Origin: Actinotignum timonense
GTDB taxonomy: Bacteria; Actinomycetota; Actinomycetes; Actinomycetales; Actinomycetaceae
NCBI RefSeq assembly: GCF_030216305.1
Contig: NZ_JASOKT010000002.1
Span: 62,001-126,000, forward strand
Direction: 5' to 3'
DNA: 64,000 bases
In this document: in pieces, positions 54,082-63,016 of the stretch
How the letters are laid out: every line of letters begins with the position of its first letter
Position numbering within the stretch: position 1 is the stretch's first letter
Notes under the pieces: model-generated
What the model was told of the DNA's origin: nothing
The model's input: the letters and a program-made list of their open reading frames with translations, nothing else
Database searches by the model: none
Translations under genes and position numbers: made by a program

Positions 54082-55503
54082 GTGGGATTCCAGGGATACG
54101 CGTTGATGGCAGTAGTTGTGCTGCTCATGGTCTATGTCATCCCTGGTGTGTATCGGCGGCGCGTCATCCTCGCGGATGTGCGCATCGACGAACGCTATTC
54201 ACCCCAGCTACGCACCCTCGCGCTGCCGGACGGAACGGCGGGCGTGGAAACGGGCGGGCCAACCGGGGCCATTTTTTTCCGGAAGCCGGAGGTCATCATG
54301 GCAGAGAACGACGAACGCGATATTCTTCCACCCAGCGCGGGGGGTAATGTGCGCACCCTGGCGCGGGAACGCGCGCGCCGTAAGGCACGTATTTCCCAAC
54401 GCGCGGCAAATCGGCAGCGCGGTTTTGTGGTTGCGGGCGCTTTAGGCTTGCTTATTGTGGTGCTCGGCGCTCTTGCTTTTACGACGACGATGCCACGTTG
54501 GATTTTCTACGTTGCTGTGGGCATCGGGGTGCTGTACGGGGCGGGCTTCGGCTACCTCCTCAGTGAAATGGGGAAGGCAACCGCTCGTGACCGTGAGGAT
54601 ATTGCCGAGCTCACCGAGGAACTTGGTATCCGGAAGACCCGCGGGGCGCAGCGCCATTCGCGCCGCCCGGCTCGCCCGCGCCCCGGGCGTTCGGCGGTCT
54701 CGGCGGCTTCCGCCCATTCGGCTTTGAGCGCGGCCAGCGCGGCCCTGGGAAGCGATGACCTCGGGGCGCTGACGGCCGATGCGAGCCGCAGTGCGGACCT
54801 GGGGCGGAGCGCTGATCTCAGCCGGAGCGCGGCGAGCGCGAGTGCGGGGAGTAGGAGCGCGGCCACCACGCCAACGGCTGCTTCGGCGGCCACCGGCGGC
54901 GCAAATGCGGCTGGCGAAGGTGAAGCTGCTGGCGATGCTCGTGACGGTGCCGCTGGTGAAGCTCGCGATGCTCAGGCTGCGAGTACCGAGGAACATGATG
55001 CCGGGGTGAACCCGGGAAAAGCACGGAGCCGGAACGCGGGGGCGCGGGCGCCTAAGCGCCGTTCCGGCATTTCGGTGACCCTTGAACAGGGGATTATCGC
55101 CACGGAAGATTTCGCTCCTATCGCCGGTTCGCAGCGTGAACAAGCGGAGAAACTTCCTAAGCGTTTCGTTGCGGGGGCGGTCCCGCGCCGCCAGCTGCCC
55201 AGCTATACGCTCAAGCCGCAGATCCAACAGCGAACGGTAGCGCCCTACCAAGCCCCTGAAGCTCCGGTAGCTCCGGTACCATACCGCCCGAAGGAGATTG
55301 GCGAGCGGGTGACGTTTGTGGATGCTGTGGCGCAAGGCGCGGCGGCTTCCGCAGTGCCGGCGGGTCAAGCTGCGTCGCAAAGCAGCGCGCCGGCACCGAA
55401 GGCCGAAGCCGCAGTGCCTCCTGCCCAGGTGGCTGCACCTGCGCATGACGGCCTCGCGGGTGGGGCGGCTCTGGACGAGCTGCTGCGCAAGCGCCGCGCG
55501 TAG
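54082..55503 (+). CDS. GlpR/SepX-like cell-division membrane protein
   Basis: 473 residues. TM1 (about 5-23) is followed by the family pattern V-I-P-x-x-x-R-R, an acidic helix and E-R-Y-S. Two more membrane helices lie at about 114-134 and 139-159. The rest is a long Ala/Ser/Gly/Glu disordered region with Q-R-T-V-A-P-Y-type conserved islands near 380-420. SepX in Streptomyces and GlpR in Corynebacterium link the gephyrin-like Glp protein and FtsZ to the membrane at septa. Position directly after the Glp gene supports this. Leaderless-type GTG start; strong terminator follows. Confidence 0.85.
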   Translation: MGFQGYALMAVVVLLMVYVIPGVYRRRVILADVRIDERYSPQLRTLALPDGTAGVETGGPTGAIFFRKPEVIMAENDERDILPPSAGGNVRTLARERARRKARISQRAANRQRGFVVAGALGLLIVVLGALAFTTTMPRWIFYVAVGIGVLYGAGFGYLLSEMGKATARDREDIAELTEELGIRKTRGAQRHSRRPARPRPGRSAVSAASAHSALSAASAALGSDDLGALTADASRSADLGRSADLSRSAASASAGSRSAATTPTAASAATGGANAAGEGEAAGDARDGAAGEARDAQAASTEEHDAGVNPGKARSRNAGARAPKRRSGISVTLEQGIIATEDFAPIAGSQREQAEKLPKRFVAGAVPRRQLPSYTLKPQIQQRTVAPYQAPEAPVAPVPYRPKEIGERVTFVDAVAQGAAASAVPAGQAASQSSAPAPKAEAAVPPAQVAAPAHDGLAGGAALDELLRKRRA

Positions 55504-55573
55504 CTGTGGTAGGCCGAGGCAGCCTGGTTGACTGATGTGCTGCCGCGCCGCGGGTACTAACTGAAAAGGAAGA

Positions 55574-55614
55574 TCGGGGAGTGGTGTAATGGGAACCACT
55601 CCCCGAAATTTCAT
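55574..55614 (+). terminator. intrinsic terminator after the GlpR gene
   Basis: A perfect 12-bp stem (55574-55585 with 55595-55606) with a nine-base loop is followed by AATTTCATT. Confidence 0.85.
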
Positions 55615-55650
55615 TCCGGGCCGTTCGGGTGCTAAACTAATCAGGTCTTT

Positions 55651-55726
55651 GGGGCTATGGCGCAGTTGGTAGCGCGTCTCGTTCGCAATGAGAAGGTCAG
55701 GGGTTCGAATCCCCTTAGCTCCACCA
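55651..55726 (+). tRNA. tRNA-Ala, anticodon CGC
   Basis: 76 bases with an encoded CCA (55724-55726). Acceptor GGGGCTA/TAGCTCC, D arm GCGC/GCGC with GTTGGTA, anticodon loop TTCGCAA (anticodon CGC, reads GCG), T arm GGGG-TTCGAAT-CCCC. -10 TAAACT at 55633-55638. An AT-richer islet follows it. Confidence 0.96.
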
Positions 55727-55788
55727 TTCTGGCTAATAAATACTCACACCACATTTCTATTCATTTACCGAAGTCTGCTTTTCGGAAG

Positions 55789-56172
55789 TCAGGGATTTAG
55801 TTGGACTTCTTCTGCTGGTAAAACGTGGACATCCAGTTCTAGCGCTGGGGCTTCAGTTTTAACAATGAGCTTTTCGATCCGGCCTACAGCCGTGCAGTGC
55901 TGTGGAGCATTCGGTAGTACTCCTTCGATAACTGCCACCTCAATGCGTCCATCAGTTTCCTTGGTGACGGTACGCAACTTGAAACATTTGGGGTCACCCG
56001 TGATAACGGTGAAAGTCAGCTCGTGTGAATCTGTAACTTCGTACTGCGTCCAGTTGATGAGCTTTTCCGAGTGCAAAGTGGTTTTGCCGTTTGAACAACC
56101 CCAAAGCATAACAATGACGCTTAGGAGTACTGTTAACCCTCTTCCGATTTGCCTTGGCGGCCATTTAATCAT
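55789..56172 (-). CDS. putative small lipoprotein
   Basis: 127 residues. A basic start (K-W-P-P-R-Q-I-G-R) and hydrophobic core end at Cys26 in a lipobox-like L-W-G-C (Trp at -2 is unusual), followed by S-N-G, suggesting a lipid-anchored surface protein. The mature part is beta-rich with two further Cys (near 63 and 93), probably paired. No family recognised. Base composition is more AT-rich than the window average, as for the next gene, and it lies just after tRNA-Ala, so it is probably acquired DNA. No clear ribosome-binding site. Confidence 0.6.
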   Translation of the reverse strand: MIKWPPRQIGRGLTVLLSVIVMLWGCSNGKTTLHSEKLINWTQYEVTDSHELTFTVITGDPKCFKLRTVTKETDGRIEVAVIEGVLPNAPQHCTAVGRIEKLIVKTEAPALELDVHVLPAEEVQLNP

Positions 56173-56353
56173 TCCGACTCCGAACCCGGCCTATTGGACC
56201 GGTTGTGACGTATGTGCGGATCTTGGAAAGTCGTAACCCCGGCGATTTAGCCGAGGCTAGGGATCGTTCCGGGGTCTTCGATATTCAGGCTACCATGGGC
56301 GATACGGTCGCGGAGGCTTCCTTCTACTCCAAAATTCTGTCGTAGGCCACTGA

Positions 56354-56365
56354 TAAACTGCGAGC
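56354..56365 (+). promoter_or_regulatory. leaderless-type -10 element of the methyltransferase gene
   Basis: TAAACT (56354-56359) is six bases before the ATG at 56366. No ribosome-binding site. Confidence 0.5.
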
Positions 56366-57661
56366 ATGTCACAGAGTATTCGTCGTCCCATTGCTGTGGA
56401 CCTCTTTTCGGGTGCCGGCGGGCTTTCTCTCGGCCTTGAGGAAGCCGGGTATGACGTTACCGCGTCCGTTGAATACGATCCGATCCACGCTGCTGTCCAC
56501 GAATTTAATTTCCCCTACGGTAAGACTTTCTGCGCGGACGTGCGTAACGTCAGCGGCGCTATGATCCGCTCCGAATCAGATATTCAGGATCAAGAGATTC
56601 ACCTTGTGGCAGGAGGTCCACCCTGCCAGGGGATCTCACTGATAGGCAAACGAGCTCTGGACGATGAACGTAATTCCCTCCTCAAGGAATATGTCCGTTT
56701 AGTCCTGGAATTGCGCCCGCGCTACTTCGTTATGGAAAACGTTGCGGGGCTAACTATCGGTTCGCACCGGCAGCTCCTCGACGAAGTTATCGCACTATTT
56801 GTCTCTCACGGGGACTATCGCATTGTCGAGCCAGTATCGGTGCTACAGGCAGCAGATTTTGGCACTCCACAATCCCGAAAAAGGCTCTTCTTATTGGGCT
56901 ATCGGCAGGACTGCCCGCGCCCCAGCTACCCGAGTCCACGGTATACGCCACGCCGTATCGATGGTTCACTCCCGGAAGAGAGTCTGCTCCCGTTGGGTCC
57001 CAGTGTCAGTGACGCTCTTGCAGATCTACCCGATGCAGATACTTTTGAGGAATTGCTGCGCGGTGACTCGGTGGCGAGCACTGAATATTCGGAACCAAGC
57101 CCCTACGCGGCAATCCTGCGTGGTATCACACAAGATCTGAGGAATTACGCCCGGCCGCGCCCGGCCGTGGGTAATCGGCTTACTGCATCCGCACGAACAG
57201 TTCATACTCAAAAATCAATTGACCGATTCACCGCTACTCTTCCCGGAACAACCGAACGTATCAGCAGATTCCTTCGGCTTCACCCAGAAGGAATCTGCAA
57301 TACCTTGCGGGCCGGTACTGCCTCAGACCGTGGTGCGTACACAGCTCCCCGCCCTATTCATCCCGTCCATCCTCGGGTAATTACAGTACGGGAAGCAGCA
57401 CGTTTGCATGGCTACCCGGATTGGTTCAGATTCCACGTAACCAAGTGGAACGGATTCAGAGAAATCGGAAATTCCGTTCCTGTCATGCTTGGCCGCGCGG
57501 TAGCCGCAGAGCTACTCAAGGCTGATAACGTAACGCCTACCCGCGGTGAATTCACCTCGCTCGGCGATGAAGCATTACTTTCTTTCACCGCGACCGAGGC
57601 CCACGCGCACTTCGGGCTCACGGAACGCGTTATTCCGCAACGGATGCGCACAGCTTGCTAG
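56366..57661 (+). CDS. C5 cytosine DNA methyltransferase
   Basis: 431 residues. Motif I D-L-F-S-G-A-G-G (12-19) binds S-adenosylmethionine; catalytic C87 is in G-G-P-P-C-Q-G; motif VI E-N-V is at 124-126; motif VIII Q-S-R-K-R at 169-173; a target-recognition region spans about 180-340; motif X (G-N-S-V-P) is near 380. It should methylate a specific DNA site; the target cannot be read. No restriction nuclease, Vsr or specificity gene is adjacent in the window, so it looks solitary. Islet context after tRNA-Ala, lower GC and a leaderless-type promoter. Could defend against restriction or alter gene expression. Confidence 0.95.
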   Translation: MSQSIRRPIAVDLFSGAGGLSLGLEEAGYDVTASVEYDPIHAAVHEFNFPYGKTFCADVRNVSGAMIRSESDIQDQEIHLVAGGPPCQGISLIGKRALDDERNSLLKEYVRLVLELRPRYFVMENVAGLTIGSHRQLLDEVIALFVSHGDYRIVEPVSVLQAADFGTPQSRKRLFLLGYRQDCPRPSYPSPRYTPRRIDGSLPEESLLPLGPSVSDALADLPDADTFEELLRGDSVASTEYSEPSPYAAILRGITQDLRNYARPRPAVGNRLTASARTVHTQKSIDRFTATLPGTTERISRFLRLHPEGICNTLRAGTASDRGAYTAPRPIHPVHPRVITVREAARLHGYPDWFRFHVTKWNGFREIGNSVPVMLGRAVAAELLKADNVTPTRGEFTSLGDEALLSFTATEAHAHFGLTERVIPQRMRTAC

Positions 57662-57727
57662 GAAATTCCCATCAGCTGCGGAATACACGCCTCAGCTCTG
57701 GCCGCTCCCCGCCCGCATCCCGCCTGC

Positions 57728-58372
57728 TTAGCGTGCAGCCGTACGCTCGGTGAGGCGCCGGTGGGAGAGCGTGAGAACGCGATCCGCGCCGCGGGCAATA
57801 TCCGCGGAGTGCGTGACAAGAATGACGCACTTGCCGTGCAGATGTGCGGCGTCGTGCAAAATCTGGACCACGCCGCGCGCGGTGTCCTCATCAAGGTTCC
57901 CCGTCGGCTCGTCCGCAAGAATCACCGGCGCGGGTGAGGCCAGCGCCCGCGCAATCGCCACCCGCTGCTGCTGCCCACCAGAAAGCCGCAGCACATTGCG
58001 GTGAATCTCATCCTCACTCAACCCCAGCTCCAGCAGCACGGAACTATCCGCCCGCCGATCCACCAACCGCACATTCTCCAGCGGCGTCAAGTAATCAATG
58101 AGATTGTAATTCTGGAACACCAGCGAAATATGGGCGCGGCGGTGATGGGCGTAGCCCGTCGTCGCAATATCCACGCCCTCAAAAAGCACCGCGCCCTTCG
58201 TGGGCGTATCCAAACCCGCCAGCAAACTCAACAGCGTCGATTTCCCGGCACCCGAAGCTCCCAGCAGCGCCGTAACCGTACCCGGCTCGAAACCCGCGCA
58301 CACATCGGTCAGCACCTTCGCGCCGCTACCCGGGTAGCTGTAACTCACGTGATCAAGTTCCATAACATTCAT
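57728..58372 (-). CDS. ABC exporter ATP-binding protein (MacB/LolD type)
   Basis: 214 residues. Walker [10 protein letters not shown] (about 38-46), the Q-loop in F-Q-N-Y-N-L, signature L-S-G-G-Q-Q-Q-R, Walker [13 protein letters not shown] and the switch T-H are all intact. It is the motor for the two FtsX-type permeases encoded just upstream (ten-base gap). Such tripartite-like transporters move peptides, antibiotics or lipoproteins, or act as sensors of antimicrobial peptides. ATG with AGGAAAAG upstream. Last gene of the operon. Confidence 0.95.
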   Translation of the reverse strand: MNVMELDHVSYSYPGSGAKVLTDVCAGFEPGTVTALLGASGAGKSTLLSLLAGLDTPTKGAVLFEGVDIATTGYAHHRRAHISLVFQNYNLIDYLTPLENVRLVDRRADSSVLLELGLSEDEIHRNVLRLSGGQQQRVAIARALASPAPVILADEPTGNLDEDTARGVVQILHDAAHLHGKCVILVTHSADIARGADRVLTLSHRRLTERTAAR

Positions 58373-58381
58373 AATCTTTTC

Positions 58382-59821
58382 CTAACTCAGTGACGAAAGA
58401 ATCTGCCGGGGAGACCGGCGCAAAATCGGAAACAGCGCAATAGCCAGCGCCACGGCAAGAATCCCGGCGCCAACACCCAGCGCCCACGCAATATCCGCGC
58501 CGCTCACCGCCACCGGCGGCAACCCGGCCAGCGCGCCCGGTGCCGCACCGTCCACAACGGCCCGCCCGACGAGCGCGGTAAGCTGGCGCCCCGCAAGAAT
58601 AGCGACGACGCCGCCAGCCAGCGCCAGCGCGCCCAACTCAAGCGCGAAACCGCCGGCAATCACGCGGCGCCGCTGCCCGAGCGAGAGCAGCACCCCAATT
58701 TCCCGCATACGCCCACGCACCCACAGGGCCAACACCGCCGCGGCAATCACCACGCCGGCAGCGCAGGCACCGCTGAGCAGCGCACTCAGCAGCCCCTCCA
58801 CGCTATCCACCGCGCGCAGCACCCCGGTGAAACTCGCGGCATTGTGCTCGTAGCTGAGATCGGGGAGCGTGGCGCGGGCCGCGGCCAGGCTGGCGGGTAA
58901 CTCGCTCGCGCTCGCGGTGAAACACCGCACCCGGGTGGCACCCGCGTCCCCGCTGAGCTCACGGCCGGCCGCGCTATCCACGAGGATGCGATTCGCGGCT
59001 GCGTTTGCCGGCAACCCGGAAGGATTCGGGGTGGTGCCGTCGAAAATCCCGGTGACCTGGCGGGTGACCTCGCCGGCCGGGCCGCGTAGCCGTAGCTCAT
59101 CGCCAAGCCGCAAGCTATTCGCCTCGGCGAAATCGCGGTGGATGAGGGCGCCCGGTTTCGCGCTGCTGTTCATCTGTCCGGACGTGAGCCGGTAAAGCTT
59201 GGCCGCGAAAGCCGGGAAACGCGCCGGATCCGAGCTCGCGGTCACCGTCACCGCGCCCATGACTCCGGCATCCAGCTGCACCCCGCCCGCGGTCGCCACC
59301 GCTGTAGCACCTACCGGAGTGGCCAGAATATCTTGCTCGGTGGCAGTGCTCGCCACTCCAGGCAGCGCCGCGAGCTGGCTGGCCTGGGCCGGACTCAGGG
59401 TGGGCGCGGCTTGGGTCAGCGGATTATCGCGGGGGGTGGTATGTGGGCTATCGCTTGGGACCGCATCACCCGCATTGCCCGGCGAACCAGCAGGCGAAGT
59501 TTCGGCCGAACCATCTGCCGAAGTAGCCGGCGCGCTCGCCACGAACCCGGCTCCCACCTGGGCGTCAATAGCAGTGCGCAGCTGTCCCATGGCCCCGCGC
59601 ACTCCTGCCTGCGCCACCAGCGCCGTAAAAATCACGCTAATAACCACGAAAAGCAGGATGTTGCGAACCGGGCGGCGCCGCAGCGCGAGCCCGGCGCGGC
59701 TCGCTGCGCTCATGGGTGCGGGGAGCTGAGTCCCCTGTGGCTCGCTATCGCGCACTCGCGCACCATCGCCCACTAGCGCACCGTCACCCACGTGCCCACT
59801 TTCGGGAGTTACCCCACTCAT
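58382..59821 (-). CDS. FtsX/MacB-type ABC permease (second)
   Basis: 479 residues. After a cytosolic N terminus (1-50), TM1 (about 55-75) leads to a large outer domain (about 80-325) and three C-terminal membrane helices typical of the FtsX fold (segments near 345-370, 390-415 and 445-468). Start overlaps the first permease stop by four bases, so the two are made together and probably pair as a heterodimer. The outer domain includes a low-complexity Ser/Pro stretch (near 100-150). Substrate unknown. Confidence 0.92.
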   Translation of the reverse strand: MSGVTPESGHVGDGALVGDGARVRDSEPQGTQLPAPMSAASRAGLALRRRPVRNILLFVVISVIFTALVAQAGVRGAMGQLRTAIDAQVGAGFVASAPATSADGSAETSPAGSPGNAGDAVPSDSPHTTPRDNPLTQAAPTLSPAQASQLAALPGVASTATEQDILATPVGATAVATAGGVQLDAGVMGAVTVTASSDPARFPAFAAKLYRLTSGQMNSSAKPGALIHRDFAEANSLRLGDELRLRGPAGEVTRQVTGIFDGTTPNPSGLPANAAANRILVDSAAGRELSGDAGATRVRCFTASASELPASLAAARATLPDLSYEHNAASFTGVLRAVDSVEGLLSALLSGACAAGVVIAAAVLALWVRGRMREIGVLLSLGQRRRVIAGGFALELGALALAGGVVAILAGRQLTALVGRAVVDGAAPGALAGLPPVAVSGADIAWALGVGAGILAVALAIALFPILRRSPRQILSSLS

Positions 59822-61182
59822 GCCGCACTCACCAGCAGCTTGCGCGGGGAGGTGCGCAGCATGGGAAGAGCCGCCAGCACGGTTGCCCCGATAAGCACGG
59901 CGAGGGTGAGGGCCAGAGCGAGCGTCGTCGTACCCGCACTCAACTGGACCGCAAGATCATCCAAGGTTCGGGTGGCCGTGGTGACATCCACCCCGCCCCC
60001 GAGCGGGGCCTGCGAGGTGAGCTCCTCCATCCCGGATTTCTTCACTGAGGCCAGCACACTGGTCCCCACCCGCTGGGCGACCACGGTGCTGAGCGCCACC
60101 CCGCACGCCGCCGCCGGAATAGTAATAAAGAGCAGCTCCACCAGGTACTGGCCCAGAATCTTCGCTTTCGAGGTGCCGATAGCGAGCAGCACGCCAGTTT
60201 CGCGGCGGCGTTCGCGCAGCCAGAGCACCAGAACCAGGCTAAGAAGCGCGAGGGCAAGGAGCGCCGTCGTAATAATCGCGCCGGTCATGACGCTCTGTAC
60301 CCCGGCCACCGCGCCGGTAATCCCGGTGAGCAGCTGGGAGGTGCGGGTGAGCTGATAGTTACGCCAATCGATGGGCAGGCCGCGCGCCTCCTTCATGACC
60401 GTTTCGCTATCGGTGCCGTCGGCCACGAAGAAGGTGGTGTCTTGGTAGATCTCGGTTTCCGGGGTGTAGGCGTAGAGCGTGCGGGTGGTGGCGAGGTCCG
60501 TGTAGACCGCGTTGGCGAAAAGTTCGAGGCGGCGCGCGGCCGGCTGCGGATTATCCCCGCGCACCAGCCCCACGATTTCCACGGTGACTTCCGCGGTGGA
60601 TTTCTTCGTATTGTCGTAATCGTAGGGGTTTCCGCGCAGGGTGAGTTTCGAGCCCACGGTCAGGCCGTTGAGCCGCGCCAAATCCTCGTGAATAATCGCC
60701 TTATTTTTATCTTCGCGGGTAATATGCCGCCCGGCCACCAGCTCGAGGGTGCCGCTGCGAATATTCGTTTCATCAGCGCTGGAACTCACCCCGCGCACGC
60801 TCACCGCGTTGCCGAGCTGCGCCTCGCGCTTGGCGTCATATTCCTGGCGATCCAGCCGAGCCACCTTGGCACCCACCAGATCCGCGGTCACATCCTGGCG
60901 CGCGGTGTAGCGATCCACCCCGGGCAGGGCGGCGATTCGCTCCACGTCCGCGGGTTTGACCGTGCCGCCCCCGCGCGGGGTGCCGGAGTTATAGGGGGAG
61001 TTCTCCAGCACGAAACCGGAGCCCAGGGTGCGTTCCGCGTCGCGGCCCGCGGCGGCTGAGGCTGTGCGCACCGCCCCGGCCGAAACCAGCACGGTCACCA
61101 CCACTGTGATAATGACGAAAAGAAGCAGGGTACGGATATGTTTTCGGGCGACGTAACGCCACGCGCGTCCAGCTAAGGTCAC
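59818..61182 (-). CDS. FtsX/MacB-type ABC permease (first)
   Basis: 454 residues from the GTG at 61182 (AAAGG upstream). Same topology as the next gene: TM1 near 17-37, a large outer domain (40-290) and three C-terminal helices. The R-x-x-E-x-G-V-L-L-A-I-G motif that contacts the ATPase is present near 325-340. First gene of a three-gene operon, preceded by four 11-bp-phased direct repeats that match those before the response regulator at 28300-29043, so it is probably induced by that system. Confidence 0.93.
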   Translation of the reverse strand: MTLAGRAWRYVARKHIRTLLLFVIITVVVTVLVSAGAVRTASAAAGRDAERTLGSGFVLENSPYNSGTPRGGGTVKPADVERIAALPGVDRYTARQDVTADLVGAKVARLDRQEYDAKREAQLGNAVSVRGVSSSADETNIRSGTLELVAGRHITREDKNKAIIHEDLARLNGLTVGSKLTLRGNPYDYDNTKKSTAEVTVEIVGLVRGDNPQPAARRLELFANAVYTDLATTRTLYAYTPETEIYQDTTFFVADGTDSETVMKEARGLPIDWRNYQLTRTSQLLTGITGAVAGVQSVMTGAIITTALLALALLSLVLVLWLRERRRETGVLLAIGTSKAKILGQYLVELLFITIPAAACGVALSTVVAQRVGTSVLASVKKSGMEELTSQAPLGGGVDVTTATRTLDDLAVQLSAGTTTLALALTLAVLIGATVLAALPMLRTSPRKLLVSAA

Positions 61183-61240
61183 TACCGGGTACCTTTCATG
61201 TCTTCGGGAAAATTTCTGATAGGTAGTAGCTTTTCTCAGC

Positions 61241-61284
61241 TTACTGGAGACTTCCTGGAGGCTTCGTGAAGAGAATGTGAAGAG
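61241..61284 (-). promoter_or_regulatory. four 11-bp direct repeats upstream of the ABC operon
   Basis: Reading the plus strand, the cores CTGG (61244), CTGG (61255), GTGA (61266) and GTGA (61277) recur every 11 bases in units TTACTGGAGAC, TTCCTGGAGGC, TTCGTGAAGAG and AATGTGAAGAG. The first two match the element at 29064-29085. Probable binding site of the OmpR-type regulator in this window. Confidence 0.65.
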
Positions 61285-61316
61285 CCGTTCGCGAGGCTCT
61301 GCGCGCCGGGAGCCAC

Positions 61317-61322
61317 TATGAT
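61317..61322 (+). promoter_or_regulatory. thrC -10 element
   Basis: TATGAT, 47 bases before the thrC ATG. A GAAAGG ribosome-binding site precedes the ATG, so this message has a normal leader. Confidence 0.45.
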
Positions 61323-61369
61323 GGGAGAGCGGCCTTCTTCCCCGCGCCCACCCTCAGCGAAAGGCGAGC

Positions 61370-62848
61370 ATGCAGTTCATCTCCACGCGTTCCGGGATGG
61401 AACCGGCTTCTTTTACCGATATTCTGCTCGACGGCCTGGCCCCGGACGGCGGCTTGGTGGTGCCCGCCAGCATCCCGCAGGTGGATGCTGCCCAGCTCGA
61501 AGCCTGGCGCACCCTGAGCTACCCGGAGCTGGCCGCCGCGATTATTGGCCTGTACGCCACCGATATTCCCACCGCGGACCTCGCGCGCCTCACCGCGGCC
61601 GCCTATAGCCCGCAGAATTTCCCGGGCGGGGTGCCGCTGCGCCGCGTGGATAACACCCTCGTGCTGGTGGGCCTATCCGAAGGCCCCACCATGGCCTTCA
61701 AGGATCTCGCCATGCAATTCCTGGGCCAGGCCATTCCCTACGTGCTGGCCGCCACCGGGCGCGAACTCACCATCCTGGGCGCCACCTCGGGGGATACTGG
61801 CTCCTCGGCGGAATACGCCTTCCGCGGCCAGCCGGGCGTGCAGGTGGTTATGCTCTCCCCGCGCGGGCGCATGTCCGCGGTGCAGCGCGCCCAAATGTAT
61901 TCCCTCCAGGACGCCAATATCCACAACCTCGTCGTCGATGGCGTTTTCGACGACTGCCAAGATATCGTCAAAACCCTCAGCTCGGATATCGATTTCAAAA
62001 CCCGCTACCGCATCGGCGCGGTCAATTCCATCAACTTCGGGCGGATCGCCGCGCAGATCGTCTACTACTTCTGGGCGTGGTTGCGTTATACCGATGGCAC
62101 TTTTTCGCAGGCTTTGAACGACGACGCCGCCGCTGGCGCGGCCGCCCCTCCCGCTCCCGGTGGGGCCGGCGGGGAAGGGGCCGGGGCCAGCCAGGTGGAT
62201 TTCTGTGTGCCCTCGGGTAACTTTGGCAATATTTACGCCGGTCACCTGGCCCGCTGCATGGGCCTGCCCATCCGCCGCCTGCTGTTGGCCACCAACGAAA
62301 ATAATGTGCTGGAAGAATTCTTCACCACCGGGCGCTATACCCCGCGCTCGCGCGAGCACACCTTCGCCACCTCCAGCCCCTCCATGGATATTTCCAAGGC
62401 CTCCAATGTGGAGCGGTTCATCTGGCAGGTGCTGGGGGAGGATTTCCCGGCCGCCTGGGCGCAGCTGAGCGCCACCGGGACGTTAGATATGCGCGATTAT
62501 CTGCCGGAATTCGGGGAGACATTCGGTTTCGCGGCCTCCTCATCCCACCATGCGGACCGCCTGGCTGCTATCGAATGGACCTACCGGACCAGCGGGATTC
62601 TCATTGACCCACATACCGCGGACGCGGTCACGGTGGCCCGCCGCCTGAGCGACGGCGCGGTCACGGTGCTCGCCATGGAAACCGCCCGCCCGGAGAAATT
62701 CGCGCATACCGTGCGTGAAGCGGTCGGGGATGTGGCCGATGGCCTGGAGGAACGCCTGGCCGGGCTGCTCGCCCTCCCGCAGCGTGCAACCCAGGTTCCC
62801 GCCGGTCCGGAAGCGGTGCGCGAGTACATCGCCACGCATTGCGCTTAG
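61370..62848 (+). CDS. thrC: threonine synthase
   Basis: 492 residues. PLP enzyme that converts O-phosphohomoserine to threonine. The longer (yeast/E. coli-type) form: N-terminal S-T-R-S-G, PLP lysine K111 in P-T-M-A-F-K-D-L-A-M-Q, the phosphate-binding A-T-S-G-D-T-G-S-S-A loop and the P-S-G-N-F-G-N segment. A low-complexity Ala/Gly/Pro insert of about 25 residues (near 250-275) precedes the V-P-S-G-N-F-G segment, a loop extension. The start has GAAAGG upstream. Standalone gene with promoter TATGAT at 61317. Confidence 0.96.
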   Translation: MQFISTRSGMEPASFTDILLDGLAPDGGLVVPASIPQVDAAQLEAWRTLSYPELAAAIIGLYATDIPTADLARLTAAAYSPQNFPGGVPLRRVDNTLVLVGLSEGPTMAFKDLAMQFLGQAIPYVLAATGRELTILGATSGDTGSSAEYAFRGQPGVQVVMLSPRGRMSAVQRAQMYSLQDANIHNLVVDGVFDDCQDIVKTLSSDIDFKTRYRIGAVNSINFGRIAAQIVYYFWAWLRYTDGTFSQALNDDAAAGAAAPPAPGGAGGEGAGASQVDFCVPSGNFGNIYAGHLARCMGLPIRRLLLATNENNVLEEFFTTGRYTPRSREHTFATSSPSMDISKASNVERFIWQVLGEDFPAAWAQLSATGTLDMRDYLPEFGETFGFAASSSHHADRLAAIEWTYRTSGILIDPHTADAVTVARRLSDGAVTVLAMETARPEKFAHTVREAVGDVADGLEERLAGLLALPQRATQVPAGPEAVREYIATHCA

Positions 62849-62869
62849 TGGGCAGGGGGTGGGTTCCCC

Positions 62870-62890
62870 GCGCGGCGCTGCGCGCCGCGC
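62870..62890 (+). terminator. GC hairpin after thrC
   Basis: Nine base pairs (62870-62878 with 62882-62890) close a three-base loop, 22 bases after the stop. No U tract. Confidence 0.45.
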
Positions 62891-63016
62891 GCGTCGTCGT
62901 ACCACCTTTGGGTGAGCGCGCCCGGAACCGGAGCGGCTCCGGGTAGTATTAGGGTGATGAGCCGCGCGATTGGCGCCGTCGCCCGCGCACGAGCCTAAAT
63001 AGAACGGGGTGTATCC

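Noticed and set aside
55651..57730. Attachment-site repeat of the tRNA-Ala 3' end
   Set aside because: No matching copy seen after the methyltransferase gene; no integrase.
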